From NCBI GenBank assembly GCA_035578175.1, contig JAQMRL010000006.1, forward strand, positions 54,083,001-54,147,000: a DNA stretch of 64,000 nucleotides, read 5' to 3'. The DNA comes from Catonia carolina. Its lineage: Eukaryota; Arthropoda; Insecta; Hemiptera; Achilidae. The first letter of the stretch is position 1; the number at the start of each line of letters is the position of its first letter. A program made the translations under genes and the position numbers. Positions 1-10,733 of this stretch are shown piece after piece. The notes beneath the pieces were generated by a model. That model did no database searches. It was not told the DNA's origin and worked only from the letters and a program-made list of their open reading frames with translations.

Positions 1-3000
1 CTGAGACAGCACTCCTCCAATACCAACATCACTGGCGTCTGTATCGATGGTAAATCGCTCGCCCAGCCGTGGATACGCTAACACTGGGGACGTACATAAT
101 GCCTCCTTTAGAGCACAAAATGCCTGTGTAGCTCGGTCACTCCAATGAAAATGTCTTCTTTCCTCAGTCAACTCAGTCAACGGCTTTGACAGATTGTGGT
201 AATTACGAACGAATCTTCTGTAATACGTGCATAGTCCCAGGAAACTCCGAAGTTCGGTTTTACTAGTTGGTACAGGCCAGTCCTTAACGGCATTCAACTT
301 CTCTGGATCCGTGCTGACGCCATCCCTGGATACTACGTGGCCCAGAAACTTCACTTCAGTCCTAAAAATATTGCACTTTTTAGGAGTCAATTTCAGGTTT
401 GCTTTTCTTAACCGGTCAAACACCTTCTCCAAATTCGCCTTATGTTCACAAAATGTTTTACCCATCACGATGATGTCATCAAGATAGACCAGGCATACCT
501 CATACGAAAGACCATGTAAAACCATTTCCATTAATCTCTCAAACGTAGCAGGTGCATTGGTAAGACCAAACGGCATCACTGTAAATTGCCACAAACCTTC
601 ACCAGTAGAAAACGCTGTTTTCTCTTTGTCCTCCGGGTGGACCTCCACCTGCCAGTAACCGCTCTTCATATCCAGTGTTGAGAACCACTGCGATCCTGCT
701 ACAGTATCTAGAGTATCATCGATCCTCGGCAAAGGGTAGCTGTCTTTCTTCGTTACGTCATTTAGTCTTCTGTAATCGACGCAGAATCTTAACGAACCAT
801 CTTTTTTCTTTACCAAGACTACCGGCGATGACCACGGGCTACTCGATTCCTCAATCACTCCTTGCTTTTCCATGTTTTCCAGCTGGTTCCGAACTTCCTG
901 TTGCTTTGCGAAAGGAACTCTCCTTGGCCGCTGACGAATAGGTAGTGCTTCGCCAGTATCGATTTTGTGATAAGTATAATTTGTTCTCCCTATATCCGTT
1001 TCACTTGTAGAAAAGATGTCCATATACTTTACCAACAACTGCCGAGCCTTCTGTCGTTCCTTTTCCGTCAGTTCACCAGCTCCCTCCAGCAGTACATCAA
1101 GGATTTTTCTTTTCTCCTCGTTCAGTCTTGGTTGAATAACGGGTCCCTCGTCGTTTTCGGCTATCCATTCAACTGGTTCGCAACGTCCTATTACTTGCCC
1201 CGGCTTCATCACTTTACTTTCACTAGTCACATTCGCGACCCGTACCGGAATGCAGGCAGTCTCCTGGACGAGACTTCGACCAACCAACAATCCGTCACAT
1301 TTTTCCAAATTATCTGGCTCCGTGATAAGAAGTGATGACGTGACTTGCTCTTCCGGAAACGTTTCAATTATACGCTCAGTCATAGGTGGTACTACTTCTT
1401 CCCTTCTAACCAACAGCCGAACCAGCTTATTCGTAAACTCACGAGCATGCCGATTAGGTTGCATACATACACTCTCGTTTCCGATATTAATTAACTGTCT
1501 TTTAACATTGATAACAAAATTATAAACTCTCATGATGTCCAGCCCAACAATAAATTCATCCGAGATCGGTGCGACAAACACCACAGCCCTAATTCTACGA
1601 CGGCCGAAAGCGATGTCGACCTCCGCTTCACCTTGTACTGGGACTGTCTCCCCACATGCTGTCTGAAGGACAAAACTTCTCGTTGTTTGTCTAACAATAT
1701 CTGCTGCCACCATATCTGGCCTGATGACGGATGATGTCGCACCGGTGTCGATAGTTAAAACACATGACCGTTCGTTCACGCGGGCGGGCATCATAAGACT
1801 ATCACCATCACTTTTCAGTAGTGTAACGCTTACAACAGAGTCTGGGGCATTTGGTTTCACTTCAGCCGACATTCGCCCCGCCGTGCCAGCTCGACTTAGT
1901 TTTTCCGACTGCGTACTTACTGAAACCTGACGACCTCCTTCAGCCGGCTTTTTCTCTCGGCAGTCCCGTCTTAAATGGCCAGACTTGCCGCAGGTCCAAC
2001 ACTTATAGTCTGCTTTCGGGCTCCTTTTCGGACAAGTTGATCTTACATGGCCGGCCTCTCCACAATTCCAGCATTCAATTTCCTGGCTCCAAGTTTCTGA
2101 TCTTCCACGGGTCGCTTTCTGTCGAACAGTAAGCTCGCGAACTGGTATCGAACGTGACGCTATCGTGGCCGCCTCCAGCGTCAAAGCCTGTACTATAGCT
2201 GCAGCCACAGTTCGATGATCACCTAGCAGGAGCAGTTTCTTCATCTCTTGATCCCGTAGACCGTCCACAAATGCCTGCGTAGCAAGTTGTTGTTGGATGT
2301 CTACCGGTGCCGAGTGATAAGCCAGCTGGCCTAACCTTTCCACTTCCGCAGCAAATTCTTGAACAGACTCGCCTGGTTTCTGGATTCGATGTTTCAGTTG
2401 GCAGCGGTACACGCTTTGTAGATGACTGTCACCATACCGCTGCTCCAGAGCTGTTACAATACACTGGTAGCTGGCATTTCCCGCGGGAAAAGTTCGCAGC
2501 AAGTCCGCTGCAGATCCCCGTAACGATAACGTAAGGTTGGCCGCCTTCTCCGACTCGGACCAGTTATTAAATTTTGCAGCTGCTTCAAACTGCAACTGAT
2601 AAACGCACCACGACACACTCCCATCAAATATCGGTACTTTTACTCTATGCACCGATTTTTCGAACGATGATGAATTTCCGAAACTGCGCTCGGTAACATC
2701 TACGGGCATAACAACATCCGTAGCAGTTGCATTTATTTCATTAAATTCCGGAATTTCTTTCCGTAAATCCCTTCCAATCTCTTCCTTAAACTTCCTAAAT
2801 TCTTCATCTATTTCCTTTCTAATATTTTCCCTGAACTTACCAGATTCTTCTTCGACTGTTACAATTTTTTCACTTATTTCGTCCATTCGTCCTTCAAACT
2901 GTTCCATTTTTCCTTTTAAATGATCAAAATTTTGATTTAAGCTGTCCGTAAAATTTTTAAATTTAATATTTTGTTCTTCAAATTTAGAATTTAATTTGTC

Positions 3001-3084
3001 CGTTTTTAAATTTAAATTTTCGTTTAAACTGGTAATAAGAGCTTTTAATTCTTCCATCTCTCTCAGTTTTGTTCGCGTCTCCAT
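1..3084 (-). CDS. Ty3/gypsy gag-pol polyprotein, 5' part, runs off window
   Basis: A single frame starts at ATG 3084 and has no stop before the window edge (1028 codons). In order it shows: a charged, heptad-like coiled coil (about residues 1-120); a Gag capsid-like region with the W..Y..QFE..A motif; two CCHC zinc knuckles (cysteines starting near residues 338 and 362); an aspartic protease with DTGATS near residue 446; and reverse transcriptase with VYLDD near residue 867, ending just after the palm. The order PR-RT is that of Ty3/gypsy. These proteins package, mature and reverse-transcribe the element RNA. The anchors at 3084, 2071, 1741 and 484 share one frame, so gag and pol are fused with no frameshift, which is less usual than two ORFs. 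RNase H, integrase and the 3' LTR would lie beyond the left edge. Family-level assignment is secure; the clade is not determined. Confidence 0.93.
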   Translation of the reverse strand, partial: METRTKLREMEELKALITSLNENLNLKTDKLNSKFEEQNIKFKNFTDSLNQNFDHLKGKMEQFEGRMDEISEKIVTVEEESGKFRENIRKEIDEEFRKFKEEIGRDLRKEIPEFNEINATATDVVMPVDVTERSFGNSSSFEKSVHRVKVPIFDGSVSWCVYQLQFEAAAKFNNWSESEKAANLTLSLRGSAADLLRTFPAGNASYQCIVTALEQRYGDSHLQSVYRCQLKHRIQKPGESVQEFAAEVERLGQLAYHSAPVDIQQQLATQAFVDGLRDQEMKKLLLLGDHRTVAAAIVQALTLEAATIASRSIPVRELTVRQKATRGRSETWSQEIECWNCGEAGHVRSTCPKRSPKADYKCWTCGKSGHLRRDCREKKPAEGGRQVSVSTQSEKLSRAGTAGRMSAEVKPNAPDSVVSVTLLKSDGDSLMMPARVNERSCVLTIDTGATSSVIRPDMVAADIVRQTTRSFVLQTACGETVPVQGEAEVDIAFGRRRIRAVVFVAPISDEFIVGLDIMRVYNFVINVKRQLINIGNESVCMQPNRHAREFTNKLVRLLVRREEVVPPMTERIIETFPEEQVTSSLLITEPDNLEKCDGLLVGRSLVQETACIPVRVANVTSESKVMKPGQVIGRCEPVEWIAENDEGPVIQPRLNEEKRKILDVLLEGAGELTEKERQKARQLLVKYMDIFSTSETDIGRTNYTYHKIDTGEALPIRQRPRRVPFAKQQEVRNQLENMEKQGVIEESSSPWSSPVVLVKKKDGSLRFCVDYRRLNDVTKKDSYPLPRIDDTLDTVAGSQWFSTLDMKSGYWQVEVHPEDKEKTAFSTGEGLWQFTVMPFGLTNAPATFERLMEMVLHGLSYEVCLVYLDDIIVMGKTFCEHKANLEKVFDRLRKANLKLTPKKCNIFRTEVKFLGHVVSRDGVSTDPEKLNAVKDWPVPTSKTELRSFLGLCTYYRRFVRNYHNLSKPLTELTEERRHFHWSDRATQAFCALKEALCTSPVLAYPRLGERFTIDTDASDVGIGGVLSQ

Positions 3085-3141
3085 AAATCAAAACAAAGGT
3101 TTGTTTACCAAAATTATTCACAGCGAGTTATTAAAAATTTA

Positions 3142-3158
3142 TCCCACTTCTGACACCA
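3142..3158 (-). other. Primer-binding site, tRNA-Leu type
   Basis: The minus strand reads TGGTGTCAGAAGTGGGA, complementary to the 3' end of insect tRNA-Leu (TCCCACTTCTGACACCA). It lies one base inside the LTR boundary and 58 bases upstream of the gag-pol ATG, where minus-strand DNA synthesis would be primed. Confidence 0.8.
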
Positions 3159-3159
3159 A

Positions 3160-3550
3160 TGTTACAACTCGTTGTAGAAAGAGTAAAATTGTAAACTTTT
3201 TTATTTAATTAATTCACATATAAACACAACATATTTAACACAAACATGAACATATTTAACCCAAACATGAACATATTTAACACAACAGTTTTCTTTTCTC
3301 CCAGCTGATCTCTTTTCGCCACACATTATAACACAAATTTCATAAATTCGCTGTAACTGGCATAAAAAAATACAGAGTTTCCTGTTTGTGTTTTTTAAAA
3401 CATGTCTCGAAGTTTTCTTAACGTCTCATAAAAATTTCAAATTTTTTGTATAAAAGATGGATAAAAAAAGCCAAGTCTATCGGTACAATCTCAGAATTAG
3501 TGTTCGAAGAGTTAATAGTCTAAAACCTATCCGTCGCAGAATGGTTAACA
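3160..3550 (-). repeat. Probable 5' LTR of the left gypsy element
   Basis: The inner end, read on the minus strand as ..GTTGTAACA, abuts the primer site. A matching TGTTAACC start lies at 3550, giving TGTTA...TAACA ends and about 391 bp. Three imperfect 24-bp repeats (acatatttaacacaaacatga type) sit at 3228-3285. The outer boundary is inferred from the end motif only, since the other LTR is outside the window. Confidence 0.5.
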
Positions 3551-4105
3551 TATCAAAAAAATATGATATTTATAAAAGTAAATAATAGTTAGTTTGTAAC
3601 CGAAAACAATAAAAACAACACTGTAAACAAAAGAAACCGGAACTGCCTTTTATCATAAATGAACGCAGTATAAACTAACTATTTAGGCAAGAGTACTAAG
3701 AAAAGTACAAGAAGTCACTAAAAAATAAATATAAAACCACTAAGAACATGGACTACCTAAATAAACAAACTAACGAACGAAGGGACTGCTGATGGACAGA
3801 AACACTTGAATGTATTTAAGGAAGTTTCAAAACATCTGTTACAAATTAAACTCGATCATCTTGTGAAATATTACATTTATGGTAAAAATAATGTTATAAA
3901 CGATACTGCATTTAATCATTTCACTGAAGTACAAACTGAAACTGTTAAGAGGGCAAGATATGACGGCATGACAAAATGCGTAATATTACGGCAAACCGCG
4001 TTAAAAGGATTAATGAGCATGTGTAATCAGTCTCAACAGATTATTGATAAGAGGTGCTATCATCAGAAAGTTCCTGGACTACGTCTAATATATTTCTTCT
4101 GCTTA
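3551..4105. other. AT-rich spacer, no recognised gene
   Basis: I see no recognisable gene or repeat. An open frame at 3806-4123 starts only with TTG and runs into the SINE, so it is not credited. Confidence 0.4.
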
Positions 4106-4288
4106 ATGGCCGCATTTGCGTAGTTGGTAACGTGCTCGCCTCTCATCATGCGGCCTTGGGTTCGAATCCCATTCAGGCAAGGCATATTTTCATACGTTAC
4201 AAAATATCATTTTATCCTTCATCGTCTGCATTAGCAGTAATAGCAGAACAGTCAAGACGTTAAACCAAAAAATAAAAAATAAAAATTA
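4106..4288 (+). mobile_element. tRNA-derived SINE
   Basis: The head has a pol III A-box-like GCGTAGTTGGTAACG (4116 onward) and a B box GGGTTCGAATCCC (4148 onward) at tRNA spacing. A non-tRNA body and an A-rich tail (aaaaaataaaaaataaaaa) follow. It lacks a proper 3' acceptor end, so it is a SINE and not a working tRNA gene. Confidence 0.75.
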
Positions 4289-4377
4289 CCTAGACCACTA
4301 ATGGCTTTCATCTCCTTCACAGTCTCCCTGCGAATCGATACAACCAATCTAATGTTTTTTTTCAAGCTTGAAAAGTT

Positions 4378-4569
4378 TCAAAAAAAAACCTTTTCCTGAA
4401 GGCTACCAAGCACCTCCTGGATTTTTTTCTGAATGTTTTCTACGGATTCAAGACTATGATCTTTCACGTGAATTTTTATTTTCAGGAACAGAGCAAAGTC
4501 ACAAGGGGCTAAATCTGATGAATATGGAGAGTATGGGACAGGACCCATATTGTGTATGGTCAAAAACAT
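4378..4569 (-). pseudogene. Mariner transposase C-terminal scrap
   Basis: The minus-strand peptide contains PYSSDLAPCDFALF, the block carrying the third catalytic Asp of mariner (YSPDLAPxDxxLF), followed by the usual C-terminal helix-rich stretch. The helix-turn-helix domains, the first two Asp residues and the TIRs are absent. It is a short dead fragment. Confidence 0.75.
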
Positions 4570-5880
4570 TTATTGTTTTCATTGAAAAATGAACAGGTGC
4601 TTTATAATGATGCACAGTTTTGGTCAACACAATGCAGAATCGTACACAAAATAAATTTAAAATTTAAAAAATTGGACCACTTTACACGGATTGACTCTAA
4701 TATAGCTCCTACTGATTTAAAACTTATGCGAAGATTGGAAATGTTGCTTAAAGGTAACCAATTAGACTCAATTAATAATATCCTACAAATTATGGAGAGA
4801 GCTCTTACAATCATTTAGAAAGAAAATTTTCAATGGAGTCTGTGAATTCTGACTACTTTGAAAGAGATCCACTACAATACACTTGAGTATTATAATTTTT
4901 AAATTACAAGCACAATCTTAAAACTTTCCAATCGCATCTCATACGTCAATCTTGTCATCACAAAAGTATTAACCCTTTGAGTGCCAGAATCCGATCTTGT
5001 CGGTTGTGAGGGTCTTCTGAAAACTGCCAGATCCAGTTACATTGGAAGAAAATGTAACTTCGGTAAATGTTGCATAAATGGCTGTAACTTTCCGATACAC
5101 CAGTAGAACGTGTTGAATTTTGGCTTTATGAATAGTGTAAATTATGAAGTTTCATTTTATGTCAATAGATTTTGTTGTTATTTCATTATGTGTTTTATAG
5201 AGTTTAGTTTGTGTACTTTTTTTGTAAACACAGCGTCATATGGCGGCTTTGTCTTGCGAGTGTAGTGGCGATGTTATTTTTGGTTACGTTAGTAATTTTA
5301 AATATTGTTGTGTTATAAATCAATCTAATCAGAACAAAATTGTCTATAAAATTAAATAACTCTGCATAATAAAAATATTTTTGGTTTAAAACATATTGGA
5401 TGAAAAATATAACATGAACATCAGATTCCGATAAGGGAATTAAGATATTTTAGTAAATAAAAATAAATTTCCAATGAATAAATTTTGTAAAACAGTGCTA
5501 TCGAGTAAGGTTTTCTGCAAATTTCGGTAAAATAACTAAGTTAATAACATTATTAGTACTGATGAAATTAATTTTTAACACTTTGAGCGCTAATCACGCC
5601 ATAGACGGAATTCGTAATATGAGCTTATGCTATCTAATATCATGGCATTTGATGGAGTCTGATTGTTCATTCTGAATTTAGTAACATTTTAGTATATAAG
5701 GGTGATTCTACCGAAAGCGGGATTTTCCTGTAACTAAACAATTTTGTGAAGTACGAAGATGTAAATACTCAACTCTTCTCTATTATATTATGTTGCAGTA
5801 GTTACTATTTCGATTCATGCAGAATAAAATATATATATATAATATTTTTTTAAAGTTATGGACTACTTTACACACCGAAA

Positions 5881-6520
5881 CTCACGACCGTCACGCGTAA
5901 CCAGCCGTCCATCTACAACATCAGCAGTAGTTTTTTTACAGTAAAATTTAAAAATAAAACTAAGCGACGCATTTTATGTTATGCGCAACAATACTGCTTG
6001 AAATATACGACTGGGAGTAAGTTTTAAACAAAGTAACTTTTCCGAAATTTCGTGTGCCATGGCTGTAACTGACTCTCACCTCACGACCGTCACAAGCTGG
6101 TTTTTTCGTTAACTTTTAGCTACTAGAATGCCGAAGGAGCACTTGCATGATGCAAACCATGTTTATACAGTTGTGTTGTGCTTGTTTGTTAGTGCGATCG
6201 TACGTTCTAGAAAAAAAAACTTTTATTTTCATTACAATTTCCTTTCAAAGGTACGCATAAACAGTTTTTTTACATAATTTCCTCTCGACCGTCACGCTTA
6301 AAAAAGTTATAAGTAATTTAAAAACCAAACATTTAAGTCAAATTAATATATTTAATATTAGAATAATATCAAAAAATAAGAAACCGGTTTTAGTTTAAGG
6401 TGCTGTAAATTAAACAGAAGCGATTCAGCAGTAAATTCTCACGACCGTCACACTCACGACCGTCACTTCTTCCTGAAACACAAAATGTGACGGTCGTGAG
6501 AAGACTGTGACGGTCTTGAG
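5881..6520. repeat. Left cluster of CTCACGACCGTCAC motifs
   Basis: Forward copies begin at 5881, 6080, 6282 (one base short of the consensus core), 6438 and 6453. Inverted copies begin at 6487 and 6507, spaced exactly 20 bp. They lie in the subterminal left part of the 3.0 kb TIR element and look like protein-binding sites. Confidence 0.85.
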
Positions 6521-6944
6521 AATTACTTTACATTTTGGTTACTTGCTTATGCAGTATGTTTATAATATAATTTCTTTAGATATATTTTTGTAATTTTTGG
6601 TAATATAAACAATTTTAAGCGTTTCGAATAAAAATGTTAAATCTAAAGTGTGTTTAAACCTAAACCTGAACAAAAAATACTATACATCTGAAAACAATAC
6701 TGCTACTAGACTTTTAAACTATAAACTGTCTATATGACCTATACAATTATACTATTTAACATTCCTAGTAAAATAAACCTAGGTTTTTCCAGATTGAATG
6801 AAAAGGCTTAGGCTAATTGTTTTCAATATCACACCAATATCGAGGCCATTAGTGACAACGAGGTTTTAATACTGTGTCAGTGGGTTTTATTTTAATTTTT
6901 AATACTGGATTATTATTTTGTAAACCATATTAAAAAAATTCCAG

Positions 6945-7016
6945 ATGTTGAGTGCGAATCCAATTTGGGATCCTTAGCTAAGTAGACCAGCACGTTAGCC
7001 ACTGCGCTAAACCGAG
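6945..7016 (-). mobile_element. Possible tRNA-like SINE remnant
   Basis: The minus strand shows an A-box-like TTTAGCGCAGTGGCTAACG and, 35 bases on, a degraded B-box-like GGATTCGCACTC. No body or tail could be followed. This is weak. Confidence 0.35.
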
Positions 7017-7697
7017 TTTTTTCATTTTTAAAATTGCTGATTTATTAATTAATTTTAGATTTAATTATCGATTTCATAAAAAAATAAATTTTTACTTTTA
7101 AAATTTTATGTTGTTTGGTTTTAACTCACTACAGCTTTCGTTTCAAAAGTATAAACTATGAATGAAAGTATCTAGTAATAAAAAGTTTGAAAAACAACGT
7201 TGCGGATAAACATTATTACGAACACATCTCCAGAGAAACGCAACGGACGGCAGCAGCTAAAAGAAAAAGAAAGGACACGAAAGAATAAGAAGTGATCCGG
7301 TTTAGTATGAACAGACGAAAGCAGCAGAGAGTGAACGGAGTAGGAAAAGAAAGGAGGGAAAAATAAAACGTATTAACGATTTAAGCGAAAGAGGAAAAAG
7401 AAAACAGAGAGCTAGTGAAGAAAACGGTACCATACGCATACACAAAAATTACGGAAACAAAAATTTGGAGACATTTTTAGATTCACCTCCATCTTACCAG
7501 ATACGCCTGTTGACGTAAATTTACAACAAAATTATAATTTAATCAATCAAGTGGAAAGAGTCGCACGACAAGATAATATGGAAAGAAAAAGAAAAAAGGA
7601 ACTGCGAAAAGATCGGGAGAAGTACAAAAAGAAAGTAAAAAACTTGAAGACAAACTTGAAAATGCCACAAAGAAGGCAAACAAGAACAAAAACATCA

Positions 7698-7937
7698 CCG
7701 TTTAGCAAATGAGTGAAGGAAATCGGAAGACACATCTTCGAATACAAAAATACAAAAAGTAAATCGAGAAGAGACTGGAAGATAAAAGTTTTGAGGAAAA
7801 CTGAGGCTGGAAAGTTTACTTTTCCGCTGGCAGAAGACATTTCTTATGATTACCAGAACGAAATTGTTCAAGGTTTATTCTACCCATCAGAACATAGGGG
7901 AATATTTACGTTTTATGATGACGAGGTTTTACAATAA
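7698..7937 (+). pseudogene. C-terminal piece of an unassigned transposon protein
   Basis: This open piece (about 75 codons) follows a broken Lys/Arg-rich stretch (7230-7700) inside the 3.0 kb TIR element. Its end is acidic and aromatic (EIVQGLFYPSEHRGIFTFYD). The upstream stretch holds LDSPPS, a composition I associate with large unnamed repeat-encoded insect proteins, but I cannot name a family. Stops and frame changes between the pieces show that the gene is decayed. Confidence 0.45.
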
Positions 7938-8096
7938 CGTGAATTAACGTTTTTAAGTAATGTTGGTTTCATTAATAATATATAGTTAAGAATAGTTTAA
8001 ATATATGGTTTGAATTTCTTAAAAGTGGCATTAGGTTCTTGAACCTATTTCTTTTTAAATTTATATTCCACCTAAAAAGTGTTACACAGTTTGAAA

Positions 8097-8510
8097 CTCA
8101 CAATTGTCACACAAAACTCACAACCATCACAGCCTACTCACAACCGTCACATGCAACTCACGTCCGTCACATTAAAAAAATATGATTGGTGCAATTAAAT
8201 GGAAAACTATTTTTATTAATATGGTTTCCCTACACGTCTAATGAAAGGTATAATCTTACAATTTTCACAAATTTTTAATGTTAACATACGTTTAAGTGAT
8301 TTTTTTAAAAAAAAAAGAGATACAAAATTAAGACCATTACTAAAGTGAAGTTTTCTTTGAACATAAAATTGTTAAATATAACTTAAATAACATGGGATTA
8401 TATATATTACTTTCATTTAAGCTTATTAATAGAAACTGGCTTCCTGAAAATACATAAATTTAAAAAAATTTCATAAGAAAACTATAAAAAAGTTATGTGA
8501 CGGTCGTGAG
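8097..8510. repeat. Right cluster of CTCACGACCGTCAC motifs
   Basis: Four forward copies start at 8097, 8117, 8137 and 8157, exactly 20 bp apart (about two helical turns), with one to three changes each. One perfect inverted copy is at 8497-8510. Together with the left cluster they frame the interior of the element. Confidence 0.85.
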
Positions 8511-8723
8511 ATTTTTAATAATGTGTGACAGAAAAAGTATGAATAATTCAGCTAAAAATGCAAAAATATGGGCCCCCTTTTATAGATACGTAGTAAATAT
8601 ATGTATAATTCAGACAAAATAGATTTTACCTTTATAAATAAAAGTTTATAAAATTTTATTTCTTCATCAGAAAATCCCGCTTTCGGTAGAATTGCCCATA
8701 AGTACATCGTTAAAGCGCAAGTA

Positions 8724-9656
8724 CGAGGGTAATTCGGAAAGTAAGGTCCGAATCTCCGTAACTAAACAAACATGACGCGAACATCGTATTGCGCATGCGC
8801 GTTGACTCCCGGCATGCCTTGCGTGTAAAACGACACTATTATCATTTGTGTTGTTGCAATGTACTGTTTACAGTATTAGTTCAAAATGTTTCAAACAATT
8901 AATCAGCCCGCCGACTGTGAAATTTGTTCCGATATACAGTTTTTGACAGCAAGGAACATTTCAGCGGCAGAAATTCATTGCCAGATAACTGATGTGTACG
9001 GCCTCAATGCGATGAGTGACAGCAAAGTGCGTAAGTGGGTGAGAAATTTTAAGAATGGACGGGACAATGTCCATGGTGAACCGCAATCAAGCCGACCATC
9101 AGTGGTGAAAGAAGATTTGGTTAATGCCGTGGAAGAAAAGATTCGTGAAGACCGGCGATTCACTGTTCAAGTTTATCATTGGAGTTTCTGAATGTGACCA
9201 GAACAACTTTGTACAAAATTGTGTCTGAAAATTTGCAATTTCACAAATTGTGTTCACATTGGGAATGCCAGGCCCCATTCTGCCATTCGAAAGCAAAATC
9301 TGATCGAATCATTTGGATGGGAACAGGTTGACCAGTCACCGTATAGTCCAGACTTGGCACCGAGTGATTTTCACTTGTTCCGCTACCTAAAGCAGTTTTT
9401 CGGTGACAAGCGGTTCGGCACAGATGACGACGTGAAAGAAGCTGTTCAAGACTGGTTATCCTCACCAGCGGCGAACTTCTATTATACAGGCATACAAAAG
9501 CTTGTTGAACATTATGATAAATGTTTAAATAAAAATGGAAACTATGTGAACTAATAAAGAAAAATCTAACAAATACAATAAAAAAGGTTTTTTGAAAAAA
9601 TCTTACATTGTTTATTTTTTTTTAGAAATCGGACCTTACTTTCCGAATAACCCTCG
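8724..9656 (+). mobile_element. Mariner element, internally deleted
   Basis: The TIRs are CGAGGGTAATTCGGAAAGTA and its complement at 9629-9656. The left flank is TA and the right flank CA, a mutated target duplication. The length is 933 bp against roughly 1.3 kb for intact mariners. It lies between the 3.0 kb TIR element and the rest of the inner piggyBac-like element. Confidence 0.88.
8886..9554 (+). pseudogene. Mariner transposase, broken
   Basis: The N-terminal part (8886-9160) has the mariner HTH pair, with WVRNFKNGRDNV and GRPS-like SSRPS linker blocks. The reading then shifts frame near 9165 and the central part is lost, including the first catalytic Asp. The C-terminal part (9250-9554) resumes at GNARPHS and retains YSPDLAPSDFHLF with the third Asp; the usual DNARPH Asp reads Gly here. 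It can make no active DDD enzyme. Confidence 0.88.
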
Positions 9657-10653
9657 CAGATTAGTGTTCCATTCAATTATAACAAAAGTAAAGGCTGAGG
9701 TTACACGTGTGTTTTGGGATGTTTATCATTTTATTTTTGTGATAGATTTGAGAACGTTGTCAGATGATACAATTAATGTTTTGTTTATAAAATATTGTTA
9801 TGTATAAAAGTATATATAATAGTGTAAATAAATTATGTGGACAATAAACGAATCTAGTGAAAAATTCTTGTATTTTCTTATAAATATGCTATGTATAAAA
9901 ACACTATAGCCGGCAATAACATTTTTCTAAACCGGTAAGAAATTTTTGGCAGGTGGGTCACCGAACCATAAAGAAATCATTAAAAATTTGCTTTGAATCA
10001 CAAACTTTATCATGTGATATATGATAATTTATTCTCCAAACACTTAGGGATGCTGAAGCTATTTTGAGACAATTTTTTTTCTAAAATTTAAGATGAACTG
10101 TATATAAATTTCTTACGCTCGACTTTTAAAATTCATTATATATACAAATCCTTACTCATAATATTTACTTCAAAATAAAACTAAGAAAACAATTCTATGC
10201 TCAAAAGTAAAGAAAATACTGGATATACAAAAACATATCACGTACACAAAGAAATAATTAAAATCAGCTCTAGAATAGCATGGTTTCAACAGAGAAGCAC
10301 AGATAAAATACAAAAACTACAAGAACTAAAACTGTCATACAATACAACGTTATCAGTAGATGAATTTAAAACTAAAACAACATTGCAATGCTGTAAAACA
10401 AATCCGTTTTGCGACGCCACCGGATCAAGAAGCGGTAACATAGCTCAAAATCTACGATTGCCGACTCCAGGGTTAATGAAATAATTTAACAAATTATAAT
10501 ATACCATTGAAAACTAGAAGATTTGATGTTTCCAGCCATGTAAAATCATTTTAAAAGTCGTTGTAGTTTTATTTTTATAACTTTTCAAACATAGACAAAA
10601 ATGGCCGGCATTCTATAAACAGCCACGTTTTTTTAATCCCGGCACTCAAAGTG
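9657..10653. other. Rest of inner piggyBac-like element
   Basis: This is AT-rich and non-coding apart from an unidentified 95-codon frame (10197-10484) with a Cys pair (QCCKTNPFC). I see no piggyBac DDE motif. The right TIR closes it. Confidence 0.4.
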
Positions 10654-10733
10654 TTAAAGGGAATAGTGTAATCAGCCTACTTTCGACCTGGCATTTTTCA
10701 TCCGTTCTTCACTACAAGGCGTGGTACTCAAAA

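Larger units (their letters stand above)
5700..8697 (+). mobile_element. 3.0 kb TIR DNA transposon with repeated 14-bp motif
   Basis: The ends are inverted repeats of about 28 bp (GGGTGATTCTACCGAAAGCG at the left; the right end is its near-exact complement), flanked by a direct ATAA at 5696-5699 and 8698-8701. The motif CTCACGACCGTCAC recurs twelve times, nine forward and three inverted. The plus strand at about 7230-7940 carries a broken coding region: a Lys/Arg-rich part, a LDSPPS-like piece and a C-terminal peptide ending FYDDEVLQ. No DDE core is visible. The superfamily is not assigned; the 4-bp duplication excludes mariner and standard hAT. Confidence 0.75.
5579..10653. mobile_element. 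Inner piggyBac-like element
   Basis: TTAA (5575-5578) is followed by CACTTTGAGCGCT. At the other end GGCACTCAAAGTG is followed by TTAA (10654-10657). These TIRs pair with each other better than with the outer ones. Its own DNA (5579-5699, 8698-8723, 9657-10653) contains no transposase I can recognise. A 95-codon frame at 10197-10484 is of unknown meaning. Confidence 0.65.

Noticed and set aside
3806..4123. 105-codon plus-strand ORF as a gene
   Set aside because: It has a TTG start, no recognisable motif, and runs into a SINE.
4290..4330. 38-nt exon with AG and GT borders on the minus strand
   Set aside because: Its phase does not fit the host exons and it abuts the SINE tail, so chance is likelier.
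4552..4818. Overlapping ORFs on both strands
   Set aside because: Mutually exclusive frames in low-complexity AT-rich DNA with no family resemblance.
8097..8170. CRISPR-like array (20-bp spaced repeats)
   Set aside because: Repeats are 14 bp with 6-bp gaps inside a eukaryotic transposon, with no spacers or cas genes.
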